Source: Hyperoodon ampullatus (taxonomy: Eukaryota; Chordata; Mammalia; Artiodactyla; Ziphiidae). Taken from it: a DNA stretch of 64,000 nt. Under the pieces are notes generated by a model. The model saw nothing but the letters and a program-made list of their open reading frames with translations, was not told where the DNA came from and searched no databases. The stretch lies in the NCBI GenBank assembly GCA_949752795.1, contig OX457061.1, positions 33,608,425-33,672,424 of the forward strand. The letters are read 5' to 3'. A program made the translations under genes and the position numbers. Below, in pieces: positions 34,811 to 45,130 of this stretch (the stretch's first letter is position 1; every line of letters begins with the position of its first letter).

Positions 34811-35549
34811 CTGAGTCCATCTACCTTCTAATAGCATCAACTGAGTAAATTAAAGAAACTACATGAGTAACAAAAGATATCACTTCTTCATAATTACCCA
34901 TATTTTAGCAATATGATTACAGAATATTTCAATTATAAAAGCATGGAAACATTTTTTAATTGTAATTGTAATATAGAAACAGTTTTTGATATGTAAGATG
35001 TTTCAATTATTAGGTAACTAGGCAGCATCCCTGGTGTTGCCGTCACAACTCTTTTTCTATCATTACATATATAAGCACTTGCTCAAATTTACCATCAGTT
35101 TTCTACATAGAGTTGCCCCTGAGAGAAAAAGTCCCATCATAATCAATGTCCATAGTCTGAGGTATCTGTCAGGTGATCATTGACTTCGGTTCACAATTGA
35201 AATGATTATTCGTCTTCTCTGTCCACAGCTTAGGAATCCTGGACTATGACTGCCTGCTTCTATGCGCTGCCACACTAAGGCCTCTCCAAGAGAAGGCCAT
35301 GAATGCCACGTGGCCTATATTTTGAGTCAGATCCACCCAGATATAGTTTTGAATTTGACAACAATTTCCAATCACACCCACAGGACACATTTAGAGGGGG
35401 GAAAAAAAAGAAAATTAATTTTATTCATACAAATATTATTAGGTTAATAAAGTTTGTTTATAGCTTTTGTCCTCCCTCATCATGGACTATTGGGACACAA
35501 CAGTTGTACTTAATGAAACAGCAAACTTAGACTCTCAAGACTATTTACT
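34811..35549. other. Unique AT-rich sequence
   Basis: Nothing recognised. Confidence 0.35.
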
Positions 35550-35960
35550 TTTTATTGTAAAAGCAGTAACAGCATTGAAGGAAATTTTAAGGAAGAAAAA
35601 TCATCTCTAATCCCAACACTCCATCAAAAAAAATTATTTTCACTCTAACTCCATTCCTAGCTTTAGTTTACATAATTGCAATCATAGAACACGTAAATTA
35701 TTCACTTCACTCTCAATTGCAAATATTTTCAATGCTGATATGTAATTTTAATTTTTTTATTTCACTTTTTGGTACAAAATTTACAGTTTTTTCTGGCTGC
35801 ACAGTTCATCAAATACTGTAACTTTCTTAGTAATCCTCTAGTAATTTGAACACTTGATTTGTTTCCAGTTCTGTGTTATTTCAAAACAAGCTACAACAAA
35901 TTAACATGAAGGTATAGTTTTTCCTTAAAATAAATGCCCAGAACTGAGATTTGTTAGATG
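35550..35960 (-). repeat. L1M 3' UTR-type relic
   Basis: 'tttttattgtaaaagcagta' with 'tctctaatcccaacactcc' and later 'cttgatttgtttccagttct' fit the same old L1M 3' UTR group as 12035 and 18560. Confidence 0.5.
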
Positions 35961-36549
35961 CAGGTGATTTGGCTTTTACTCAAACCATTTATTAGCAGCT
36001 TGGATGAGCCCCTGGTGGAAATCTTCGCCAGTTCTCCTCTCCTCAGTCTCGGACATAACTTCTCTGAGCTCTTAAAGCCCTCTTGGCTCTCCTGCTCCCC
36101 TTCCACTCCCAGACCCAACCCAGGCAAATGAAGGATGCTAACCAGCATTTTAACAGTTGGCTAAGCAAATCCCAGGCCACTTCACACTTCATTACCTTAT
36201 CTCCACTCTCCTTTCTTCCTCAAGAAATGTCATTTCTTATAAAGAATGAGGTGTGTATAATCCTCAGCTGTTTGGATGCACTTTTAAAAATTCACAACTA
36301 TGGCAACCTAGCAAGTTATCTGAACTACAGATGTGACTGACACACCCATGAGGCTAATTCTACTCCACACATATTGAATAGGGTTTGATGAAAAGCAAAG
36401 AAGATAAAATATGGGAAAGTACTTTCTAAATAGCAAAGGAACATGCAGAAAGTATAAATACTATTAAGCACACCTAAATTTACCTTTACATGTGTGGCAT
36501 AATGGGAAATATAAATATATATTTGGTCTTTGTCTCTATTTCCTGGCAC
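35961..36549. other. Unique sequence
   Basis: Nothing recognised. Plus-strand frames here have no exon signals. Confidence 0.35.
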
Positions 36550-37330
36550 AGAGCTCCTAAAACACTAGGAATTTCCTGAGGATAGGATTGATAGGAGTGT
36601 CTTCTGTTATTCATAACAAGCTACTTTAGACTATATCTAAGTTTATGCTAATGAGGTGACTCTCTAGAGGACCCTGGATATCTTCAGGATAGAGGATGGT
36701 TGGTGGAAGGACCAAGCCATGCTTAGAGGGCTGGAACTTTCATCCCTTACTCTTACCTACCAGGAAGGGAAAGGGGGCTAGAGACTGAGTTCAATCACCA
36801 AGGGCCAATGATTTAATCAATCAGGCCTACATAATGAAACTTTCAAAAAACTCTAAAAGACAGGTTCAGAGAATTTCTGGGTTGGTGAACACACGGAGGT
36901 GCTGGGAGGGTTGTATACCCGGAGAGGACATGGAATCTCTGTACCTCTTCCCACATACCTTACTCTATATACCTCTTCCATTTGGCTGTTCCTGAATTTA
37001 TTCTTAATAATAACCGAGGAATACTTAAGAGCTTTCCTGAGTCCTGTGAGTCATTCTGGCAATTTATCAAATCTGAGGGAAGGTTGTGGGAACCCCCAAA
37101 TTTGTAGTTTGCCAATCAGAAATGTGGGTAGCCTGGACAACCCATTTTCAGCTGGTGTCTGCAGTAGGGGCAGTCTTGTGGGACTAAACCCTTTAACTAA
37201 TGGGATCTGACACTAACTCCAGGTAGAGAGTGTCATAATTGAATTGAATTCTTGGACACCCAATTGGTGTCTGGATAACTGCAGAACTGATATTGGAAAA
37301 GACACCACATATTTGGTATTGAGGGAAAAA
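36550..37330 (+). mobile_element. ERV LTR (solo, family unresolved)
   Basis: Collinear LTR-like text: 'ctgagttcaatcaccaaggg', 'gatttaatcaatcaggccta', 'ttggtgaacacacggaggtg', 'ctcttccatttggctgttcc', 'ggcagtcttgtgggactaaa', 'gatctgacactaactccagg' and 'cttggacacccaattggtgt'. No internal viral genes flank it, so it is a solo LTR. Exact borders and TSD were not found. Confidence 0.6.
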
Positions 37331-37349
37331 ACTTCTCAACATGACTCAT

Positions 37350-37925
37350 TTGGTAATCCTGTTAAAATGCAGATTCTAATTCAGAGCAAAGCCTTTCCTA
37401 CTCACAGGGATGGTCCATGGATCTGCAGCATTGGCATCACTTGGGAGCACATTAGAAATGCAGAATCTCACACTCCATCCCAGACCTACTCAACCAGAAT
37501 CTGCATTTTAACAAGATCCCAGGGCTTCCCTGGTGGCGCAGTGGTTAAGAATCCACCTGCCAATGCAGGGGACGTGGGTTCGAGCCCTACTGCAGTAATA
37601 TCCCACATGCCGAGGAGCAACTAAGCCTGTGTGCCACAACTACTGAGCCTGCGCTCTAGAGCCCACAAGCCACAACTCCTGAGCCCGCGTGCCACAACTA
37701 CTGAAGCCCATGTGCCTAGAGCCCACGCTCCACAACAAGAGAAGCCACCGCAATGAGAAGCCCGTGCATTACAACAAAGAGTAGCCCCGGTTCGCCTCAA
37801 CTAGAGAAAGCCCGCACACAGCAATGAAGACCCAACGCAGCCAAAAATAAATCAAAAAACAAAACAAAACAAAACAAAAAACCAAGATCCCACAGTGAGT
37901 CATATGCACAGTAAAGTTTGAGAAG
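37350..37925. repeat. MER5-like hAT MITE interrupted by a SINE
   Basis: 'tccatggatctgcagcattg', 'gcatcacttgggagcacatt', 'agaaatgcagaatctcacac', 'ccagaatctgcattttaac' and, after the SINE, 'tgcacagtaaagtttgagaa' form one non-autonomous hAT-type element. The CHR SINE at 37522-37880 sits inside it. Confidence 0.7.
37522..37880 (+). mobile_element. CHR-2-type SINE (long form)
   Basis: Head 'gggcttccctggtggcgc', B-box-like 'gggttcgagccc', several 'cacaactactgagcc' modules and an A-rich (caaaa)n tail. TSD of 12 bp with one mismatch (aacaagatccca 37510-37521, accaagatccca 37881-37892). Confidence 0.96.
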
Positions 37926-38135
37926 AACTGGTGTGAGTCTCAGTTTTCTTGTTCCTAAATGCTTTGTAACCAGCACACAGTACACACTCAGTGAGTGGAA
38001 GCTACTATAGACTTTGCTCTGGGTTCAGAGTTTAGATTTAAAAAAGCATTCCTTATAACTGAACAAAAAGTAACTGCTGGTAGGTTTGAGGTTTGTAAGC
38101 AGGTGCAGGGATGGGCTGTATGCTAGACGCTTTGA

Positions 38136-38471
38136 GCAGGCCCTACAGACTTAGTACAGCACTGCAGAAGTAGCTTCTTGGCTGGCCAGGAGAGGGGCTA
38201 TCCAGCAGAGCTTTTAAGCAGAATACCAAAAACGTCCTTCTTAAGAACAGCCTCAGGACCCCGTGAGGTGAAATCAGGTTGCAGCTATCATACCCGAGAC
38301 ATCAGCTCATACCATGAGTCCCTAGGAAGGCAGAGCTGGATAGAGGCGAGCTCAAGCCTCTCAACCACTCCCTCAAACCAGGCCCTATACCAAGACCAGT
38401 GGAAGGCACACTCTCACTATGCAACCCCTTTCAGCTGCAGTTCAGGACTTCCAGAAGCATCTGTCTCATAA
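38136..38471 (+). other. Candidate terminal coding exon, unknown product
   Basis: Seen: 111 open codons from after a TGA at 38133-38135 to a TAA at 38469-38471. The region keeps several CpGs (for example in acgtcc, cccgtg, cccgag, ggcgag) in otherwise CpG-poor DNA. A canonical AATAAA lies at 38535-38540, 64 bases after the stop. The peptide is Ser/Tyr-rich and varied (for example GYPAELLSRIPKTSFLR and LYQDQWKAHSHYATPFS). There is no good start codon, so it would be a last exon. Possible acceptors are 'ctacag' (phase 1) and 'tgcag', both with weak pyrimidine tracts. Not recognised. Chance is a real alternative. Confidence 0.25.
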
Positions 38472-38716
38472 TGATCTCTATTTTCATTACAATAATCTTT
38501 TGGGGGAAATGCTTTTCCAGAGTTAAATTTAGAAAATAAATGGTGCAGTCAACTGTAATCTAAAGCTTTAGAACCATAGCCGTAGCCTAACCTACTATAT
38601 ACACAACTGGGCCATGTGATCCCCCACCAGCTGTCTCAGCCCCACCCAAAATTAAGGGCCTATCCTATGTTGAAGCAAGAGGGATTTAAGCCTCAGCTCA
38701 AAAATAGGAAACATCA

Positions 38717-38938
38717 GGGCTTCCCTGGTGGCGCAGTGGTTGCGAGTCCGCCTGTCGATGCAGGGGATGCGGGTTCGTGCCCCGGTCCGGGAAGACCCCA
38801 CATGCCGCAGAGCGGCTGGGCCTGTGAGCCATGGCCGCTGGGCCTGCACGTCCGGAGCCTGTGCTCCGCAACGGGAGAGGCCACAACAGTGAGAGGCCCG
38901 CGTATCGCAAAAAAAATAAAAATAAAAAAAATAATAAT
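38717..38938 (+). mobile_element. Young CHR-1-type SINE
   Basis: Complete short CHR with an (aataa)-type tail and a perfect 17-bp TSD, aaaaataggaaacatca (38700-38716, 38939-38955). Confidence 0.97.
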
Positions 38939-38989
38939 AAAAATAGGAAACATCAACAATCCTCTGTCTTCTCCATGCCTTGACTTTGA

Positions 38990-39140
38990 ACCCACTGTGA
39001 TGACAGAGTCAGACAAGCATGGTTTCAGTGCTGGGTTTGCCTGTTCTTACTGTATGTCCCGTGGAAAGTTACTTCACCTTTCTGTAACTCAGTTTATCTC
39101 ACCTAATAAAACAAAGACAACAGTAACTATCTCATAAGAT
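38990..39140 (+). repeat. MIR SINE relic
   Basis: 'agtcagacaagcatggtttc' then 'tctgtaactcagtttatctc' fit forward MIR. Its tail is interrupted by the next SINE. Confidence 0.65.
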
Positions 39141-39154
39141 CATTGTAAGATTTT

Positions 39155-39494
39155 TTTTAAATAAATTTATTTATTTTATTTTATGTTGGGTCTTCATTGC
39201 TGCACACCGGCTTTTCTCTGGTTGCAGTGAGCGGGGGCTACTCTGCACTGCGGTGCGCAGGCTTCTCACTGTGGTGGCTTCTCCCATTGGGAGCATGGGC
39301 TCTAGGTGCACGGGCTTCAGTGGTTGTGGCACACGGGCTCAGTAGTTGTGGCTCGCGGGCTCTAGAACTCAGGCTCAGTAGTTGTGGCGCATGGGCCTAC
39401 TTGCTCCACAGCATGTGGGATCCTCCTGGATCAGGGCTCAAACCCGTGTCTCCTGCTTTGGCAGGTGGATTCCCAACCACTGCGCCACCAAGAA
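39155..39494 (-). mobile_element. CHR-2-type SINE (long form)
   Basis: Left (ttta)n tail equivalent, 'gggtcttcattgctgcacac', repeated 'gttgtggc' modules and 'caaacccgtgtctcctgctt', ending at 'ccactgcgccacca'. Perfect 14-bp TSD, cattgtaagatttt (39141-39154, 39495-39508). Confidence 0.95.
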
Positions 39495-39519
39495 CATTGT
39501 AAGATTTTATAAGAAAACA

Positions 39520-39723
39520 TAATTATAGTAGCTAACACTTAGGGAGTAAAATGAGCCAGGTTCTGTGCATAGCACATTATGTGGATTCATTCATTCATCT
39601 GATGCATATTTATTGACTACCTACCATGTTATTGGGCACTGTTTGCTGAGGTCTGGAATAATAATAGTTAATTCTATTGAACATTTCCTATGTGCCAGGC
39701 ACATTTCAAAGCAAGTTATTTCT
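39520..39723 (-). repeat. MIR/L2 relics, left of a nested L1M piece
   Basis: 'cattcattcatctgatgcat' and 'tattgactacctaccatg' (L2), then 'catttcctatgtgccaggca' (MIR), both reverse-complement. Confidence 0.7.
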
Positions 39724-39920
39724 TTTTTTAAAATTCCATCTTTATTGAGGTATAATTGGTATACAAAAAAAAATGCACATCACTAATGTATACAATTTGG
39801 TGAATTTGTACATATGTATACACCCATGTTATCATCACCACAATACACGTAGTAAACATATCCATCACCTGCAAAAGGTTTCCTGTGTCCATCTGTTTGA
39901 TAAACATGTTATTTTTCAAC
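39724..39920 (-). mobile_element. L1M fragment inside a MIR
   Basis: 'tctttattgaggtataattg', 'tacaatttggtgaatttgta', 'tgtatacacccatgttatca' and 'acatatccatcacctgcaaa' are the reverse complement of an L1M 3' region. MIR text resumes after it. Confidence 0.85.
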
Positions 39921-40130
39921 AGTTCAAATTTCTAAACAGGTTAAATCTTCACAACAGTCCTCTGACTTTCTTCAATCCTCTCACAATAATCCAATGAAGA
40001 GGTAATATATTATTTTCCCCATTCCCCCAAAATGGGGAAACTGAGGCATAAAGGGTAAATAACTTGCCCAAAATCACACAGCTAGTAAATGGAGAACTCC
40101 AAAGATCATACTCCAAACTACTGGGGTATG
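39921..40130 (-). repeat. MIR SINE, right part
   Basis: 'atcttcacaacagtcctctg', 'atggggaaactgaggcataa', 'aataacttgcccaaaatcac' and 'acagctagtaaatgg' are reverse MIR, continuing from 39723. Confidence 0.9.
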
Positions 40131-40231
40131 CTATGTGACGTACGAGGTTAAACTGTATGAAATCACCAATATTCCAGCATTATTGATCCTTGTAAACAGT
40201 AATTCTATATGTTTTTACCAATACCTTTTTT

Positions 40232-40429
40232 TTTTTTGCGGTACGTGGGCCTCTCACTGCTGTGGCCTCTCCCGCTGCGGAGCACAGGCTCCAGACGTGC
40301 AGGCTCAGCGGCCATGGCCCACGGGCCCAGCCGCTCCGCGGCATGTGGGATCCTCCCGGACCGGGACACGAACCCGTGTCCCCTGCATCGGCAGGCGGAC
40401 TCCCAACCACTGCACCACCAGGGAAGCCC
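40232..40429 (-). mobile_element. Young CHR-1-type SINE
   Basis: Reverse-complement CHR-1 with a T-run at left. TSD of about 15 bp, accaatacc plus Ts (40217-40231, 40430-40444). Well preserved with many CpGs. Confidence 0.97.
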
Positions 40430-40444
40430 ACCAATACCTTTTTT

Positions 40445-40754
40445 AAGGGGATTTTGTAGAGTCTGAAATATAAGCAAACTTCAATAAAATGTCTTTTGTG
40501 TTCTCTTTTATTTTTTGTTTTGTTTTGCTTTACTTTTTTCCTTAGAACAGTCCTGCTATATTGCCGAGACTCAATCTCAACTTTGTGCCTTGGATCTACT
40601 GTCAAGCCTCTGTCTTGCTCCATGTCCCTGAATTGAGTCCTGGGGATGGGTTTATACCCTGTTCTAGCCCATCAGACCTCTTGACTCTGCCCTCAGGAAC
40701 CAGTATCCCTAGGACCTTGCATTAATACTAATACCACAGTAATATGAATATGAA
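40445..40754. other. Unique sequence
   Basis: T-rich (gtttt)n-like stretch near 40510-40535. Otherwise nothing is recognised. Confidence 0.35.
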
Positions 40755-40925
40755 GAAATAATACGTAGTGAGTGCTTGCTCTGTAGTAGGCCCTGTTCTA
40801 AGACTCTTACATGCATTTGTGCATTTAATCCTAATAACAATCCTATCAAGCAAATGCTATTAGTTTTCCCTCTTCATAGATTAAAAAAAAATAAGGTAAG
40901 GAGAAGTTAGATGATTTGGCCACAT
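40755..40925 (-). repeat. MIR SINE relic
   Basis: 'gtagtaggccctgttctaag', 'ttaatcctaataacaatcct' and 'gagaagttagatgatttggc' are reverse MIR. Confidence 0.8.
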
Positions 40926-41424
40926 TTGCTCCCTTCAGATAGATCTCCCTGTCCAGCTGCACTTCCAGACATCGCTTCTCCCAGATTTTTATCCTCCATC
41001 ACTCTGATCATCTGCCTACCTAGACCCCTATGTTTCCAGGCACCACCTGCTTTCTCCCAGACCCCCTTTCCACTTTTGCCTTTTTCTTTCTGTATCTCAT
41101 TCTGCTGGCCACCCTGGGTGTCCTTGAGAACCATCCCTGGCTCCTGCCTCACCCCACTTGTCCAGTCTAGGGCACAGTCCAGACCCCTTATCAAACCAAA
41201 CCCTGAGCAGTTACCAAAACCTACCCAGACTTGTCCTGAGTAATTCTTCAAGACTTAGGATCCTTGTAACTTTCACAGATTAAAGCTAAAATGTAAAATG
41301 TTCCAAAGGCTTTGGGGAATAAAGGAGATAGGCCAACTTTTAAAAGAAGACTTAACAGCTCAGATGTACTCTAAACAATTAAGGATACAATATATTCCTG
41401 GAGGAAACTAAAGCATTTTTAATT
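40926..41424. other. Pyrimidine-rich unique sequence
   Basis: Open frames on both strands at about 40907-41251 reflect C/T-rich composition. The peptides are Pro/Leu/Ser-rich or Gly-rich and not coding-like. Possibly the 5' part of an L2-type repeat. Confidence 0.35.
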
Positions 41425-42130
41425 ATTTCATCCATCCTTCCATTGACAGATGTCTATGCCATACCAGGCTCAAAACAAAGTGCTGGAGACACTAAGATAA
41501 ATAATAAAACACAATGACCATCCTTTTGGAATTCCCAATCTAGTGTGGGCAGACAGATCTTTGAACAAAGCGCTCCTACCTAGTGTGTTAAGTGCATTAA
41601 TAGAAGGGGACACAAGGAGCCTGGAGGACCAAGAGAGAAAGTAAACAACTTTGTGGGACACCAAGGGAGATAACTCCAGGGGCCAGTCCTTGAAGACAAC
41701 AAGGGGCTACCTACCTACCTACCAGGCAGGAAAGAGAGAAGGCCATGTAGGCATTAGAGAAGGATAGTCCAGGCAGAAGAAACAGCATGAGCAAGGATGG
41801 AGAAGTGAGGAACTAGAGTGATTTAGGTAATACAGTGAGGCTAGAACCTAGAGCCAAAGAAGGTAGAGCTAAGAAGCCAGCAGGAGCCAGATCATGGTGG
41901 GCTTTGTGCCAGTGACCAAGAGGCTTAAGGATGATGGAGAGTCTTTTCAAACAGGGCAGTTAAATTGCCAGATCTGGGCTTGGGAATGGCCATGTCAGCA
42001 GCATGGAAGGTAAAGGAGAGGGAGAGACTTTGAAAGTCATAGGAATAGTTCAGTCAGGGGTGAGGACAAGACAAAAGCCTGGACTGTGGCTCTGGCTGTG
42101 AGATGGAGGGGAGGGGACAGAGAGGAGAAC
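41425..42130 (-). repeat. L2-type LINE relic
   Basis: 'cagatgtctatgccatacca', 'gtccaggcagaagaaacagc', 'ggagccagatcatggtgggc' and 'aaacagggcagttaaattgc' are in the order of the reverse complement of an L2-type element. A (ctac)4 tract lies at about 41708-41723. Confidence 0.7.
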
Positions 42131-42309
42131 TCTAGAGGATAGAATACACCAGTACTAGTACCCACTGGGTGGAGCATGAGTGAAAGGAGGAATCTGTAAA
42201 ACTTCTCTTTTTTTGTCTATGAATACCTCTCTATTTAAAGGGGGATAATTTGGTAAATTAATTATAATCACTGGAATAAAAAATCAATCATTAGCCACTA
42301 AGCAGTAGT

Positions 42310-42830
42310 TATCTATTGCTGCAAACCAATTACCCCAACACCTAGTGGCTTAAAACAACAAATATCAGGTTGGCCAAAATGTTTGTTTGGGTTTTTCCAT
42401 AATATCTTATGGAATAATATTTATTATCTCACAAGTCAGGTATTCAGGAGCAGCTTAGCTGAGTGGTTCTAACTTAGAAACTTGCAGTCAAGTTGTCATC
42501 CATGCTGCAGTCATCTGCAGCTTGACTGAAGCTGGAGGGTCCATGTCCAAGATGGCTCACTCATATGGCTGTTGGTTAGACGTGTGAGTTCCTTTCTGGT
42601 TGTTGGCAGGAGGCCTCGGCTCCTTGCTATATGAAAACTCCAGAGCAAGTTTTCCTAGCCTTAAAAGTGACATATTTTCATTTCCAGAATATTCTATTGG
42701 TTTACCCAGGTCAGCCCTATTCAGTGTAGGAGGGGACTACATATGGCATGAACACCAGGAGGTGAAATTAATATGGGCCATTGTGGAGACCTGCCAGCAT
42801 ACCCTCGATTTCAGAGAAGTAAGTTATCAT
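42310..42830 (-). repeat. MaLR/MER-like LTR relic with a mariner inside
   Basis: 'gttatctattgctgcaaacc', 'gtggcttaaaacaacaaata', 'tcatctgcagcttgactgaa', 'gtgtaggaggggactacata' and 'atgaacaccaggaggtgaaa' form one LTR-like mammalian repeat. The family name is uncertain. Confidence 0.65.
42365..42417. mobile_element. 53-bp mariner-type remnant
   Basis: 'caggttggccaaaatgtttg' plus 'tttgggtttttcc' is the terminal inverted repeat of a cetartiodactyl mariner/Tc1 element. TA dinucleotides flank it (42363-42364, 42418-42419), and removing it restores 'aacaacaaata/tttattatctc' of the host repeat. The second terminal repeat is almost wholly gone. Confidence 0.8.
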
Positions 42831-42879
42831 CATTAACCCATTCTACAGGTGGAGCAGCAGAAGTTAAATGTGAAGATAA

Positions 42880-43012
42880 TGCAGTGTGGTGGAAAGAGCA
42901 CTTGTTCAGGAGTCAGATGGTTGAACCTCAACTCTAGTGTTATATGTGTGACCCTGAGGAAGTCACTTTACTTCTCAGGCCTCAAATTCAACTAAAATAT
43001 CAAGCTAGCATG
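42880..43012 (+). repeat. MIR SINE relic
   Basis: 'cagtgtggtggaaagagcac', 'gtgaccctgaggaagtcact' and 'ttctcaggcctcaaattc' are forward MIR. Confidence 0.85.
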
Positions 43013-44479
43013 TTTACTTCCCAGGAGAAGAATATTGGGGCCTGACATATGGGAACCCTGAATGCCAGTAGAAGAGGTTGAGTTGAGTAGTGGGCAGTTG
43101 GTGAGTCTTAAAGGTTTTTAAATTTAGAAATGCAGAGCAAAATCATACATTTTGAGGACTTCTCTGGAAGCAGTATGGAGAATTAAGTAGAGGGACTGAG
43201 ACAAGACGTAAGCAGACCAGTGATACAAAAGATTCAGGAATGAGGTACAGGAACCCATTCTCAGCTGGTTCTGTTAGGAATGAAAGCACACAATCAGAAG
43301 GGCTCGGGAACCCTTCTGTAAATGCTGTAAATGCTGTGCAGCATTTACAAGGAAAGATCTACTTAGGGTCCACAAGATTGTTAATCTCTATCCTCTCTTT
43401 GCTTTTTTTCTGAAATGACAACCTGTGTCCTTACTCTTTGCCTTAGGACCCAGGATCCACTGAAGGCTACAAAACCAACAGAAAGACAGGAGCTATAAAC
43501 AAGGTTGTCTCCGTTAGATGGTCTGCATTTCACTGCATTTCATTTCATTTCACTGGTCAGACTCAGTGAAGGTTTTTACTCTAGTCATTAAAACATTAAA
43601 AATAACACAATTCTAAATAGCAAAGTAGGATATGTTCATCACCCTGGCGGAGAGAGAGGAAGAAAGGAAAAATAAAAGGCTGGAGTCTGGTATCCACTGA
43701 AAATATATCTGTTCTTTTTTTCCTTTCTGAATTCAGAAAGAGTTTCAGTATTTGCTATGTACAAAGTGCCAAAAAAGAGCTGATAGGGTACATGTTTTAA
43801 AGACATAATGAAGACAAATATGAGTTCAGAACTAAAGTCTTCACTGAGAGCATGGCTAATATTATCAGTTTAAGTATTCTTTTATTTGTAGTGTACATAG
43901 GGTAGGGGGATATAAGCTGCTTAAATAGCTTCTCTTTGAATAACAGGAATGTCTTCTACTAAATGTAACTCTAAAAGATTAGAGAAGAGCCATAAAAAAT
44001 AATTTTAACAGCCACGATCCCCTGTCCTCCCGCTTAAATAAACTCTGTCTATTCTATTAATTATTGTATTATACCATAAGCTACAGAGCTAGGAAACTCC
44101 CACTCTTTCCAGACTCACTCATGCATAGAACGTTTGTGACTGACAGACCAGTGAAGCTGAATGTGTAAATGGAGATGAAACATTCCAAGATTAAACATCT
44201 CCCAGGTAGGGGACTGGCATGTTTCCAGCATCTTAAGCTCGGCCAAGCTCTGTAGGGATGAGTATTCAAGGAAAGATGCTTGGTCTCAACCAGAGACTAG
44301 AATAACCCCTCCCCTTCCTGAACCTCTAATTATGCCCCCAAAACTTCCTCTTTCATGATCTATACTGATTTACTCAACAAATTGTGACAGAGCCTGGAAA
44401 ACCCACTCTTACGCAGGTCCTGAGGAGATATACTGTTAGTTAAGAAGGGGTTCAAGATCAGAGGAACTTAGCGTCTGGG
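43013..44479. other. Unique sequence with two adjacent hairpins
   Basis: No gene is recognised. Perfect hairpin arms cagaaggg/cccttctg (43295-43302, 43311-43318) and tgtaaatgctg/cagcatttaca (43326-43336, 43339-43349). A (catttcatttc)-like short repeat lies near 43530-43555. Confidence 0.6.
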
Positions 44480-44618
44480 ACAGTGTTTCTAAACCCTGAA
44501 TGCACATTAAAATTACCTAAGGCTTTAAATAATTCCTAATGGGCCCCGCTGCTAACTAATTCAATTATAATCACTGGGGCGAAGCCCAAAGAGGAGCCAA
44601 AGTTGAGAATCACTAGGA
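44480..44618. repeat. MER5A-like hAT MITE
   Basis: 'acagtgtttctaaaccctga', 'ttacctaaggctttaaataa' and the inverted end 'caaagttgagaatcactag' are the two ends of a MER5-type element. Confidence 0.75.
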
Positions 44619-44744
44619 AAGAGACAGACAAATAGATCATTGTCATACACTGTTACTGAGGAAAGTATAAGATCTATTAGACCCTTAAGCAAGGATCCCA
44701 TCCCAACTTTGAGGGAGTCACAGGTTGGCTGGAAGGCACCTGAC

Positions 44745-45130
44745 ATCTTGTATTATACTTGAAGAGAAAAGGAGATAACAGAGGAAGGCAGGGTAAGGAA
44801 TGAGGGTTGAGGGAGCAGTATATGCAAAATGAGAGATAGTATGACATTCTCCAGAATTACAAGCTGTGTAGTATAGCTGGAACAAAGGGTTCTGTGGGAG
44901 AGAGATAAGTGGTAAGACATGAGACTAAAGAAATAGACAGGAATCAAATTGTATTCATCCTTGATCCTTGACCTTGTCAGGTATATCCAAATAAGGAGTT
45001 TGCACTTTACACTGAAGGCCATGGGGATTAATGAAGGATTCTGGTTGGGGAATAAATATCTCAACCAGATTTCTATTTTAGAATCACCTGTGCTAGCAAA
45101 TGAGGAGAAGTGATAAATGGAGGGCAAGAG
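44745..45130 (-). repeat. L2-type LINE relic
   Basis: 'gaccttgtcaggtatatcca', 'gtttgcactttacactgaag', 'gccatggggattaatgaagg' and 'tagaatcacctgtgctagc' are the same repeat type as 41425 and 47320. Confidence 0.65.

Noticed and set aside
40907..41251. Open frames of about 110 codons on both strands
   Set aside because: Composition is C/T-rich and the peptides are Pro/Leu/Ser- or Gly-rich. There are no splice or start signals. Most likely a by-product of base composition.
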